From the NCBI GenBank assembly GCA_026874595.1, contig CM049306.1:24167019-24231018 (forward strand): DNA of 64,000 bases. The letters run 5' to 3'. Origin of the DNA: Sipunculus nudus. Its lineage: Eukaryota > Annelida > Sipuncula > Golfingiida > Sipunculidae. Shown here in pieces: positions 35,048 through 47,700 of the stretch (position 1 is its first letter; every line of letters begins with the position of its first letter). Position numbers and translations under genes: made by a program. A model generated the notes under the pieces. That model worked only from the letters and a program-made list of their open reading frames with translations. It searched no databases and was not told the origin of the DNA.

Positions 35048-36230
35048 AAATAACATATGCGTGGGGCTAAAGTTACGCTCCCGAGGCAGCGGAAATCTTG
35101 TGCTTCTAAAGAAGCAGCTGATTTTCACGCTGCCAGCTTTTATGATGACGCTGACCGTTTATGATATACTTAGACACCAGATGGCGGTTCATTGTCCGCT
35201 AAAAAAACGTGCGTATAATTTTACAAGCAGCCAACCAGATGCCAATAAACAAACACTCGACAGGCATCCTGGCTCCGCCCATAGCTGCGCTCCAAGCGCC
35301 GCTTGATGACAGTTTATTTGCTTCCTCTGCATTCTCGCATCATCGACCGGTTCGATTATGACATTATGACTGTGTTAGCGTAGCCATGTATCTGTTGTCT
35401 GCAGAACTGAAACCAGCCAGCGAGGTGTGCACGCAGCCTTTGTTGTTACGTTTCGTTTGAATCACAGCTCACCGGCCGGGCATCCTATGTGCCCAAGGCC
35501 CTAAGCAAACCACGTCTGGGGCAATTCTCTCTGAGCCTGTGGCCTGTTTAGACGGTTACCGGGGCGATGAGCTGTCATTCAAAACGAAATTAACAAGATT
35601 GGCTAAGTGAATTCCTCGCTTGGATGTGTCTTCCAGCACAAGGTCTTATTTGATTGGACAAAAATACAGTGCTCCCCTCTGGTGTAGCAATTCAGGATAC
35701 TAGGCCATAACAAACAGCGCTTACGATATAGGTAGTAGGCCTATAGTTAAAGCGCTGTTTAAAGAGCGTAGGCTAAAGTGTGTTCGTTTTGCCTTTTGCT
35801 ATTTTATACTAAAAACCTATAAGTCCCCTATATGACTGTTACTCTTCTGCAATTTAGCAAACAAACATTTAAGAGACCTGAGGGACACAGGTACCGGGAA
35901 CATAGTTGAAGAACTCAGATCGAATAAGGAAGAGTCATATGTTGAGGATATCAATGAACTGCTCTGTCATTTCCTCCATTGATTAAAATAGCATTGATTA
36001 AAATAGCACATAAAAATTACTGTACTGAGTTAGGGTGTCTTTTCGTTATTACACTTTGCTGGGTCATAACACCGCAAGGACCCCCTTCCCCGCCCCAGAT
36101 CGCATGCACTCGTTTATGAGTGAGGCACGACCTTCCCATTGGCCTGCAGAGCGCTAAGCCTGGGTTGGGGTCGACCGTGGAACGACCATAAAAATCTCAC
36201 GGCTCCTCGGCTGATACATGTACTCGGAAC
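35048..36230. other. Stretch with no supported gene, slightly richer in GC
   Basis: Base composition is visibly less AT-rich than neighbours, with scattered CG dinucleotides (35.0-35.6 kb). It could include distal promoter sequence of the right-hand gene, but I see no exon or conserved motif. Confidence 0.3.
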
Positions 36231-36233
36231 TAA

Positions 36234-36300
36234 GGGGCGGATACAGGAATTTAGAATTGGGGGGGGGGGGGCTCACATTGCGAGGCGCGAAGCGCCGAGG
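36234..36300. mobile_element. MITE end fragment (GGGGCGGATACAGG)
   Basis: GGGGCGGATACAGG followed by a G-run resembles the terminal repeat of the 26814-27017 MITE. A short palindrome (GGCGCGAAGCGCC) follows. Confidence 0.4.
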
Positions 36301-36679
36301 GGTAGGGATTGGGAGCGTACCCGATATAATTATATAACATCTCAGCAGATTTTCGAACTATAAAATGTATCTCCTATATGTGACCAAAACATATAGTGCC
36401 CCAAATAGATCTATTGTGTTATCTGACTTTGGCTGGATTTTTCAAAGAGAGAACTCACAAGTGCCATTTGCCGATATGGTTATTCCTAGTCACGCCAGAT
36501 GGCGTCAGCCTACACGTTAACCCCGGATCTATTTTTAGAACATTGCAATTGCTATGCCGGCAAACAGGGATTGTGATTCATGTCTGGCGCAGAGCTAAAA
36601 ACGGGCGATACAACACTCATCAGCGTCTTCTGATCGTTTCATACTGTGACTTGTAAAACACAGTACCGTAAGTACCTTT

Positions 36680-37510
36680 TTTGCTGTTATGCACTGTCTG
36701 ACATTTATAGGGTGGTCCAGACGTTTTAGTTCAACGTATGGTCGTTCTGATTAAGAATGTACTGAAGATGCCAGTGATGGAGTGCTGGCCGGTAATTAAT
36801 TAACATAGGGAATTCAGCCTCCTGTATACGTTTTGCAGCAAGCCCTTTATACTTTACACAGATCTTAACTTGTAATAGAAGTATAAAGATATTTATATTA
36901 TTGAAACGGCTTCATATGTTGTGAGTTTTTCGCTTGCATTTAAAACCCCACATACAGTGATTCGAGCGACTGTGCCTACAATAAGTCTTGAAAAGGAATT
37001 TAATTTTTTTTTAGTTCAAGTTTGCTTGTTTTACAAGTTAGGGTAAATGTTCATTAGCTATCAACTAGCTGCTTTTTTGCTATTATGCACTGTCTGACAT
37101 TTATAGGGTGCTCCAGATGTCTTAGTTCAACGTATGGTCGCTCTGATTGAGAAAAGGGATGTACTAAAGATGCCAGTGATGGAGTGCTGGTCCAGTAATC
37201 AATCAACATACAGAATTCAGCCTTCTGTATACATTTTGCAGCATCATTACTTGTGGGGTTATTTTGCAAGAAAATATGAAGCTATTTATACTTTGCCCAG
37301 ATCTTTACATGATGTATTATTAGTAGAAAGATCTTTATATTGTAGAAATGGCTATACATATGTTGTCAGTTTTTAGGTTGCATTTAAAACCCTACATTCA
37401 GCTGATTCGAGCAACTGTCTGTGCCTACAATAAGTCTTGAAAAGGAATCTTGTTTTTTTTTTTTATTTTGCTTGTTTTACAAGTTAGGCTACATATTCAT
37501 TAGCTATCAT
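36680..37510. repeat. Tandem duplication, two ~400-bp copies
   Basis: GCACTGTCTGACATTTATAGG, AGTTCAACGTATGGTCG, GATGCCAGTGATGGAGTGCTG and CCTACAATAAGTCTTGAAAAGG occur once in each half, offset about 396 bp at the left and about 447 bp at the right because of indels in the second copy. Confidence 0.85.
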
Positions 37511-37673
37511 CCAGTCTGCCTTTTTAAAATTTGGAAGTACAAACTTAAATATTAAAACTAGAAATAAAAAAACTATAGAATATATTATGGATTGACCCAG
37601 CTGCAAATATGTGGCTAAGTAATACAGCATAAAAGCTTCATGAAAATAGTAACCCATATGAATGGACTCCTCA

Positions 37674-38602
37674 ACTGCCCACCTGGGCATTTTTTGTAGG
37701 ATGAGTAAAAAGTTGATGTAGGGCAAGTAAAAGCAAGATTTTACTTGCCCACCTGGGTGTGTTTTTGTACGGCAAGTAAAAGCTAGATTTTACTTGCCCA
37801 CCTGGGTGTGTTAATGTAGGGGGGGGGGATAAAAATTAATGTAGGGCAAGTAAAAGCTAAATTATACTTGCCCACCTGGGCGTGTTTATGTAGGGTGAGC
37901 AAAAAATGATGTAGGGCAAGTAAAAGCTAGATCATATTTGCCCACCCGGGCGTGTCTATGTGTGTTGGGGGGGGGGTAAAAATTGATGTAGGGCAAGTAA
38001 AAGCTAGATCATACTTGTCCACCTGGGCTTGTTTATGTAGGGTGAGTAAAAAATGATGTAGGGCAAGTAAAAGCTAAATCATACTTGCCCACCTGGGCGT
38101 GTTTATGTAGGGTGAGTAAAAAATGATGTAGGGCAAGTAAAAGCTAGATCATACTTGTCCACTTGGGCTTGTTTATGTAGGGTGAGTAAAAAATGATGTA
38201 GGGCAAGTAAAAGCTGGATCATACTTGTCCACCTGGGCTTGTTTATGTAGGGTGAGTAAAAAATGATGTAGGGCAAGTAAAAGCTGGATCATACTTGCCC
38301 ACCTGGGCTTGTTTATGTAGGGTGAGTAAAAAATGATGTAGGGCAAGTAAAGCTAGATTATACTTGCCCACCTGGGCGTGTTTATGTAGGGTGAGTAAAA
38401 AATGATGTAGGGCAAGTAAAAGCTAGATCATATTTGCCCACCCGGGCGTGTCTATGTGTGTGTGGGGGGGGGGGTAAAAATTGATGTAGGGCAAGTAAAA
38501 GCTGGATCATACTTGTCCACCTGGGCTTGTTTATGTAGGGGGGTAAAAATTGATGTAGGGCAAGTAAAGCTAGATTATACTTGCCCACCTGGGCATTTTC
38601 AA
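37674..38602. repeat. 70-bp minisatellite, about 13 copies, just upstream of the right-hand gene
   Basis: The unit contains ACTTGCCCACCTGGGCGTG, TTTATGTAGGGTGAGTAAAA and AATGATGTAGGGCAAGTAAA. TTTACTTGCCC and GGGCAAGTAAA are reverse complements, so each unit can fold on itself. Variants carry G-runs in place of GGGTGAG. The array ends only 65 bases before the proposed start codon. Confidence 0.88.
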
Positions 38603-38666
38603 ATTTTGTTTGATATATTTCATAATTTCACTTAGTGTACGCTCTAACACAGATTAACCAGAAATC

Positions 38667-38702
38667 ATGACCAGAAATCCTGTCATGGCCTCTGCTAGGA
38701 AG
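38667..38702 (+). CDS. Right-hand gene, possible exon 1 (12 codons)
   Basis: ATG ACC opens a 12-codon stretch (MTRNPVMASARK) ending at AAG/GTATGC in phase 0. A second ATG at 38685 has the better context (G at -3 and +4) and could be the real start. The link to the next exon is inferred from phase and composition only. Confidence 0.4.
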
Positions 38703-41700
38703 GTATGCATTTTTCTCCATTCATGAGTGTGTTATTGTGTTAGTATTCACAACTTAAACTCACACAATCATGAATGTAATCTCATGAAATTTTCAGGATG
38801 GGCCATTTATGAATGGATTAGATTCTATTATGGATCTGGAACATGAGCTGGATAGTGTAATGTCGTCAAAGAATATTCCCAAATGTTAAATTAGTTATGT
38901 CTGGGAATATGGGCAGAATAAGTGAATGCAAACAATGTTTAGGGAACATCCCACAATTGGGACCTTCCCCACCCGGGCCCCCTCCCCCCCCCCCCCCAAA
39001 CATATGGTAGAGGGTTGCATTTCTTAGAAAAGGGGCCTAGCCAGGAGTGAGGGAGGGGAGGGGGCCAAAATATTTGGCAAAGGCAATTGATATATATATA
39101 TATATACTATGGTTGCCTTTTTGTTTGCAAGGCTAAGAAATTCACATTATTCGCGAAATGAGAATAATCGTGAAAATAAAACCGTCATGAATAACAGGTC
39201 CCATTGTTGAAGGCAAAGTTGAAAGTAAAACGCTGACATTATGAATAATAATAGATTGTGTATGTTCAAAGAATAATTTTTAAAATAACAACAATTTTCC
39301 AATTTTTGGCCATTAACAAACAATATTTTGTAAATAAGATTTTTTGCACAATATTTAATATAATTACTTCACATAATAATGCTTATACTCTGTGTATCAC
39401 CTAGCATGTTAAAATACAATGAGATATATTAGTTGTATAAGAGGATTTAATAAAAAAAGTATCATTATTGGCAGGCTCAAACCTTTGACTGTAGAATAAA
39501 CAATAAACAATACATTAATTACTGCATGTGCAGGTGCAATGCTTCATATTGAGATGAATCCCAAATATGCTGATACCAGTAACAGAAATTTTATGATTTG
39601 TTTTAGGAAATTTAATCACTATTAGATACTGCACTGGATGCGGGGGAGGGGGGGGGCACCCCCTTGGTTACACTCTAGTAGAATGCAGGTTTCTAGATAT
39701 CAATACTGTAAATTCATAATCATCCAGAGAAATTGCAGCAACTGTAGATCAGCGGTTGTCATTAAAATAAACACTTGCAATAAATATATTTGTTTTCACA
39801 CGGAGAAGTAAATGTGGCCTTTTCAGCCTATGGTAAAAGATTTTTTAATGGTCGTTGCTAATTTATATCACAAATTAATGTATCTTACAAAATGAAATTA
39901 TATTTTACCATATGCTTGCTTTGCATGAGCAGAAACAATTGGTTGTAACCAGTTCCATGAAAAGTGCAGCCAGTTTAATTAGTTATGAAGTAAAAAGTTA
40001 AAAACAACTGATTATAATAGCCAATTATGGTACTGATGTTCAATTGTTTATAGGAGAATTCGGGTCATGCCATACTTGTATCCTTTCAGGAACACAACAA
40101 GTTGCAGATATCCTCCTAGAGGTCTTGAGGAAGAAGATGGCTGCTGCCATAGACCCAGCATTAGACAATCACATCTATGGGACTATTTATGGTAACTGCG
40201 TGGGGGATGCTATTGGGCTGCTGACAGAGTTTATGGTTAAAGATGAGGCTAAGAAGGTATGTGCTATCATCAGATAAAAACTCAATACTTTAAAACTTAA
40301 TATTTCAATAAATAACATTTTCTTATTGAAACCATGGAGTTTCCTTCAAATAAACTTAACCAATTTAATATATGTGTAGTGTAAACTTTCCTTTTAAAGA
40401 GAGCTATATATAGATACCAGTATCGGTAAAATTTATGAATGATAATATTTTTAAAGTGTTTTTTCCTTTAGTTAGATTATTGTTCTTGTAGTTATACATA
40501 ACTTTCAGGATCAGTTTTCTTCAGAAATAATAATGATAAAACAGGTTCACAGATAAGGCCAAAATAAAAAAAAAGGTATGGTTCTCAGGCACTTTTTTTC
40601 AGAAATCAATGCGGGCGGGCAGTTTTTTTATTTTTAATTTTTTGGTATGTTTCGATAAAAATGTTAAATGATAAGGGAAAAGCTTGATAATAACATATTT
40701 ATTTTGCTAAACAAGTAAAAGTACTACATAACAAAGGAAATTGTATGGTTTTATCAGTTTGAAAGAAATGTTCGAGCCGCTGCAGCTCAAAATTGGTAAG
40801 TTTCTATTAATAATCAAAATAAAAGTTTTTGATGCGGGGGTTCAAAAATGATGCGGGCGGTGCCTGAGAATCATACCTTTTATTTTTTTTGGCCTAAAAT
40901 GTCTTTCTTTTGGCTGTCTTTCAGAAATTGATTGCTAGGGACATCTACAGGCAAAAAGCAGAACTAAAATTAGAGATACTAATCTATATAATTAATACAG
41001 AGTTGGGTTTTTTCTAGACCACAGTTTACCTGCTTCCTTTCCAATTTGACCCTCCAAATTTGGCACACATATCGGCGGTGTGCTCTTCTAGGACAAGTTT
41101 GTTTTATTTTGCGGGATTATGCCCTATTAAGCTGATTATTTAATAATCTTAATATTTCCCTATTAGGTGCCCCTATTTCTTTTGTGCTGCAAGGTCCACC
41201 ACGCCTGTGATGCTTTTTTAGGAGGAGCCTCAGGGATTTTCACTGGCCTGTTAAGACCGTGGCCAGGAAGTAAAGATTTTAAATTCAAGCACAAAACACA
41301 TGTCCACATGAATCTTTTAAAAGGGAGAATTTTCCGTTGAGTGGACACAAAGAGCCAAGACCCTTTACACGTTCACCGCTTTTTAGGTTTACAGGTGTGT
41401 TGATTTTTATACATTTAGAAGTATCTTTCCATGATAACCATTGTTTTAATTGTTCGGCCGACTTATTGGTTGTTTGGAAAAAATTTGTTTCAAAAGGAAG
41501 CCCTTGGGAGATTGCACACACTTCTAAGGGTCCCCAATCACTTGGGGACTTTGAAACCCCTGCCAGAATCTACTAATCAGTCGTTCTTTCATACGTGCAC
41601 GTTTCATGTAAAACATTGTCATGGTTCAGAAACATGGGTTCACCAGGCGAGTGGCAGAACAACTGCATACAAATGGTCGGCTTTTACTGGGGGACAAAGG

Positions 41701-44700
41701 AATAACCACTTATAATTATTCCTTTGTGGAATTGTGATAATGGCACTTTAGAAAATAATATATTATGGTGATTCCGATTACCTCCAAAAATGAAATGGAT
41801 TACGGATGCAGTTTAACTCTACCCCTCTACAAATTTTCAGCAAAATCTGTATATAACATTTTGCGTTAATTTGCTGAATGACAATGCAACGAACCAAGGT
41901 TGAAGTGGTTTCTTTGCTAAATGCTTTAATCAAAATATATCATACTGCTTTCTGTTTATCTGGGAGAGTTGTCAATTTGCATCAGGCCTGCTTATTCCGT
42001 GACAATTTACAGTTCTTAAACCAAAAATTTAATACTGTTGGAATATATTTTTCTAGGCCTAACTTTTTCACATTGGCAGCTATAGTTTTGCGTACAAGAG
42101 ACTTCAACGACATATGCATGTTTATACAAATAACGCATGTGTCTGTAAACATGCCTTAGACTATACCCTCAACTGACTACATTTAATAAACATCTTCTTT
42201 TAAGATGTCGCCTGAGCTTCAAATAATACAAAGCATCTTTAATTTAATTTCACTGTAGAATGCTTCTTTATACAGTCATTATATCTACGATATTTCCTAA
42301 GCAATGAAGCTGTCAGACCTGTGTTGTTTATCAGGAAAAAAATTATTTTTTTGTGTGATTTCTGGAATAGAATAATTCTTCTTTCTATGTTGATATTTTG
42401 GGGGAGGGTGTTCCTCGAACATTCAAGCAGAAGTAATCTTTATATCATTTATGTGAAACACATGACAAAAGTTCCTGCAAAAACTTTAGGATTAAAATAT
42501 GCGTCATTAAGTTCCTATCAGCTCATTATGAAAATATGCATCAGAGAAAGCCGTGGATTTTCCACAGGAGCAGCTAGTATTATATGAATGATCACACTAT
42601 GTCCAAAACCAATTACTGTCTGACCCAGACTGACATCAGGCTTACAGAGAAAACTGCACACTGACAGGAATATTCCATGTATAATCAGGATCATTATATG
42701 AATTAAAGAACGAAGGAATAAAGTCTGTAGAAAAAAGCTTGAATAAAATATTTAATAAACACACACAAACATACACCATATGGTACATGCTTTCCAAATA
42801 CCAAACAACCCTTATCACAAATTTCTTTATTAAGACTTCTTATATATAGCCAGATGAGATAAATATGACAGATATATATTCTAGGGCTGTAACAATGTAC
42901 GGAATAACTAATGCATTTAATTGACAACCCTTCAGTTAAATTTTAATAGATTCTTAAATTAAACTCCAAATGGATTTGATTTGATTAAATTTTTTTTTTT
43001 TGAGTATGCCACCCTGAAACCCTGTGTGAGCTGTCAAATTTAACAGGGCATGCTGTTATGTCTAGGCTTTTTATCATGTATGTGCTCTAGATCAAGTTTC
43101 AGTGCTCTCTAGTAGATTGTTCTACTGTCATTACAACAATGTTATTGATAAACTGAAGGAGAAATACATAGTGAAGTAATGTACATTACTAATAAAGTGA
43201 AAACAGAATTAGAAATTGAAACAGATGTAGAGAATTGATAATTGAAATGGATACTGAAGCCCCTAAAAAAGGACAGGTCTAAAAAAACATTTACATTACC
43301 ATGTTTTTTTTTAAAATTTATTTGCCAGTAGGGTTAATTTATTACCAGTGATAACCACTTTTATTTGCTTTGCAGAAATTTAGCACCAACAAAGTTTGGA
43401 TAAATTAATGGATAGGTAATTATGATCTGTTCATTGCAATGTATAGTATTAAGTTTTTTGACAGATGAAAAATCCCATTCTGTATGATGTGTGAATTCAA
43501 ATATTTCATTTGTCTTACCAGTGTAGTGGAGAGTAAGTTTTAAATCTCATTGCCATGTGGAAGGTTAACAAAGGTACAAGCATGTGGTATTTTGTACAGC
43601 ATTATGGCAAATTCAAGAAGAAGCTGGAATATGAACACAAAATGGAGGTTGATGATAAGCACAGAGAGAGGTGGGCAGTCGGTGATTGGACAGATGACTC
43701 TGACCAGATGATACTCATCATGGAATCCATTGTTGAAAAAGGCGGCCAAGTGAGTGCTTAATTTAGCTTGTTGATGTTATTTATGTTAACATTCTAAGAG
43801 TGGCTCACATTGAGGCCGAATGACATTTTGGAAACAGTGAAATCTCGCCTGATGACCACCTTGCCATGATGATGAGAAGCAAAACATGGAGGTGAAACCA
43901 TCCACCATTCAAAATTGTCAAACTGTCAATTAACATACCAAAAATTTGAAATTTAGATTTTACAAAATTTCATTTGTCTTTTCTGCATAATAAATCTTGG
44001 CACATTAAGCAATCACATGAGTCAATCAGATTCTTGTAGTAAAACACTTGTCTGGCCCTGCACTGTGCATTTAGTAAATACATGATATTTTATGGCTGTA
44101 AAATTGTCCGCAAACGCCATTGTCAACAGGACATTTTCACCACATATATTAAGTTAATACTAATGGAGCAATGATTCAAATTGATATTCACTGATCATCT
44201 GTTATGAGGTGACGCATCATAACGCATGTATAACGTACAAACTGTAACAGCCATGATCTTCTCTTGGCTTGCTTGACCTTCATGTCTTGCCAATTTTATC
44301 ACCAGCTCAAATGCCGAGGCAAGGTTCCAAACCAAACGGATATGCCAAAGGTATCCAAATGAGTACTTGGCTGACAAGGTCAATTAAATCAAATGACCAA
44401 TAGACGATTCCCTGTGTATAGTGACCTTACCAATTATGCAGTCTAACGTCTCCTGTATTTTGCTGCAAGGTGCTGGCTCAAGAGGTTTTGAGCTGGGTAT
44501 ATTTAACTGCAGAATTTTGGGAATTAAAGCAATAAAAACACCTATGTGATGTTATGATCTACAGAAGTCAACAAAAGAGCATGCAGGAACTAGGGCGTAC
44601 TTTTCCTAAAATTAACATGACAGTCTGCCATTCTGTAAAGCACTGACTAGAAGATTTTCTTCTAATTGAATTTCCTTTATATATATATGTACAGTTATTA

Positions 44701-47700
44701 AGTATAAGGCATCTTTACTTGCGTCCGACGCACAGACATATCATGTACCCATGCATAATTTTGCCAGTTGAGCACCTGCATGGGACCCAAAGAGGTTGGG
44801 CAAAAGGGATTATTTCTTACTGTAGATCTCAAGTGTTTTGTGACAGCTTCTATGTGAGTAAATCTTTAAAATTTTGCAGTCATATGTGAAACTAGAAAGC
44901 AGTCAGAGACCACACACATGCATATACCTCCACCAGTATTATGGATCACCAGATCTTGAATATTATCAGTATCCTAAAACTTTGATGGGTGGCATGCCAG
45001 AGCAGTAATGATATGAATCAGGCAGAGAGAAATGTATGTCAGGGTTCACAAACTTGATGGTTGCATCATAGGTCAGCTGTGCCCGCCAGATCATAGGCGG
45101 CTTCAGTCAGTTGACTCCTGGACATATGCATTCACTGATTTGGATTTCACACTTAAAGTTTCTACTGATACTAGTGAATGATGAATGTTGAGATCTCACA
45201 GTAGGAAAGATTCCTTTAAACAAAAACATGATAGTGATCTAAGTGACATCCAAAATTTAATTCAATTAAATTTCTTTGGGTAATACCAGAACCCTCCACA
45301 AAATTCATCAAAACCAATTCATAACATTCATGACAAGCCAAAAAAACCAGTCGAGAGAAAACAATATGCCCGGTATAGTTATGATAGTAGTGGAGTTACA
45401 GAGAACCCTAGACAGTTGAGAGTTAATACAGGTAAGGTTGAATGGATTCACATTTCACATTCTCTAGATGTTGATTTCTTATCAATCACACCAAAACCTC
45501 TGTTATCTGAATGTTGATTACACAAATTTAATTTGCCCAAATTAAAATATTAAAGAAGGAAATTTTAATTTAGTGCTATTTTGTGTTAGTTTATGTAAAT
45601 TATCAATTATGTCTGAACAGTCAGTGGATATTAGAGATATAAGCATACTAGTTTACCTTAATTAGCAAAGTTCAGTGGATTAGAGGTTATGTATCCACCC
45701 CTGTCGATCTGAGCTTTGACCTGATCAAAGTTTGGGATGATTTAATTGCAGGTTTTAAAGTGACCAAATTCATGTTTAAATATTAATATATAATTATACC
45801 TTCATATATATAGTGTTTCTAGTATCATATACCTTTGTCATCACAGGTAGACCCTATTGATTATGCTGTCAGAATCCTCAAGTGGTCCAAGAAGGGTTTT
45901 GCAGAGCTGAATGATTTTGTCGGGATGGGGATTGGTGACACAACAAGGAAAGTTTTGTTGCATAGAGACTACCTCACAGACCCTCATCAAGTAAGTGTTA
46001 CACTGGATTGTATACAAGTAGTAGTTCATATGGTCCTGCAGGCATTTTATAGTTAACATCTGTTAAAGGTTTTAAGATCAATCTCTTATTAGCAAACCTG
46101 TTTGCTTTTGCAATGGTGTGGCATCATCCATCTATTTCAGAAATGACAGGATTTATGCAAATTTATGCAAACGCATTCACATGACTCACATTATGGGATT
46201 ATGGTTTTGGTGATGCCAACTGGATCCACTTATATATTTTAGGGGAAAACCTAGCAAACCTTTAAAAATCATGCAGCATAATTGTTTAACATTTCACAGA
46301 AAAGGGGTTCTCTCAGGTTTGATCAAATGGTTCAAGTTCATTGATTTTGGGATTCATGAGTAAAGGGAATCCAAAGGCATACAAAGACCACTATGTAAGC
46401 TAGTTAAAGCAGGAGCTAGCATAAACAAACTCGATGCAAAAGTTGGTAACCTGAGATTCATGTTTGAGATTGAGATTTATGTGGCACCACCTGCATCAAT
46501 CTATTTTTTATTGGGGGGGGGGGGGGGGGTTATAGTAATTTTGGCCTCTTGCAGCCATAAATTAATTAATCTTTTTGACAAAACTGTCAAGTGAAATTGT
46601 ATAATATTTCACGGGAATAATCATAGGGTAGTGCTTTCTCAAGTAAATAAGAATGGTTGCAGTTATAGGATTTTTTGTCAAGTTATGGTAAGCATAACTT
46701 GATCATGCGGCCAAGTAAACCTGGATCAGGCAAAGGGATATAATAGTTTTCTTCTGCTTAGTCAGAAACAATTGTTTGGTGGTTCCTGTTCTGTGACTGA
46801 GAGGGTGAAGTTTGTTCAAATGGTTCTATTTCAAAGATTGTTTAGAATGTATTCTTATTTAGAGGTTTCTGAGGCTTATTTAGAGGTTAATGCATTAATA
46901 AATATCTGTATTCTGAGTTTGCATTAAATATGCTTTGTTGGTATAAAAAAAACACAGTATTTTGCTGCAAAAGTTAGAATAGTAAAACCTGTCTGAAAGA
47001 CTACCTGTCTAATAAGACCACCAGTCCAATTAGACCTGTCATGTGTGAAATGAAAGCATTCAGTCACTGGTTATAACTGACCTGTGTAATAAACCCACCT
47101 GTGATTTAAGACCACATTTTGCAGTTGCTTTGATGACCTGCATTTGTTTGGATGAACTGTGGATTGAGAGTGGTTGATGTCTTCACACACCTCACACCAG
47201 TGCACAACAATAAAAAAATTCCTTTTTACCATGTGCCATATCTTTATACAATGAGCTTTTTTACTCGCTAGATTTCTTTTCCTTTTTTTGCTCTAGTTAG
47301 ATCTTAATATGTAGCAGTCTGTATGTTTTTTAGCTCAGCTGACTGAAAATTAACTGAGGTATAGGAATCACACTGTCTGTCGTCTGTCCGGGGTCTGGCT
47401 GTTTGTTATCAGGACATAAATGTTAACAGCTAACCTCAGAAACTTGTTACTAAATGATCATGAAGGTAAATATAAAATCTCCTAATCTGAAAACCTGAAA
47501 TTAGGTTAGTGGGCTCTATATCCTCCTATAGGGCTCTATATCATGGGGCTGGTAAATACCCCTGGAATAATAGAAACCAAATACAAATTAAACCTCCAGT
47601 TTCTTGATAATAATGCTTGGATTGCCATGAATCTTGCCTTAAATATTGATCATTGCTAGTTTTGTCAGTTTCTGAAAACTGGTGGCGCCACCTGTATTAT

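Noticed and set aside
38855-38889. Continuation of proposed exon 2 to the stop (MSSKNIPKC then TAA), making a tiny two-exon gene
   Set aside because: A 40-codon product with no family is less likely than an N-terminal exon of the adjacent enzyme, though the donor needed is weak, so the question stays open.
41285-42159. Cluster of 60-95-codon frames on both strands
   Set aside because: No domain, no consistent strand, no usable splice sites in phase with the surrounding gene. Possibly an unidentifiable old transposon.
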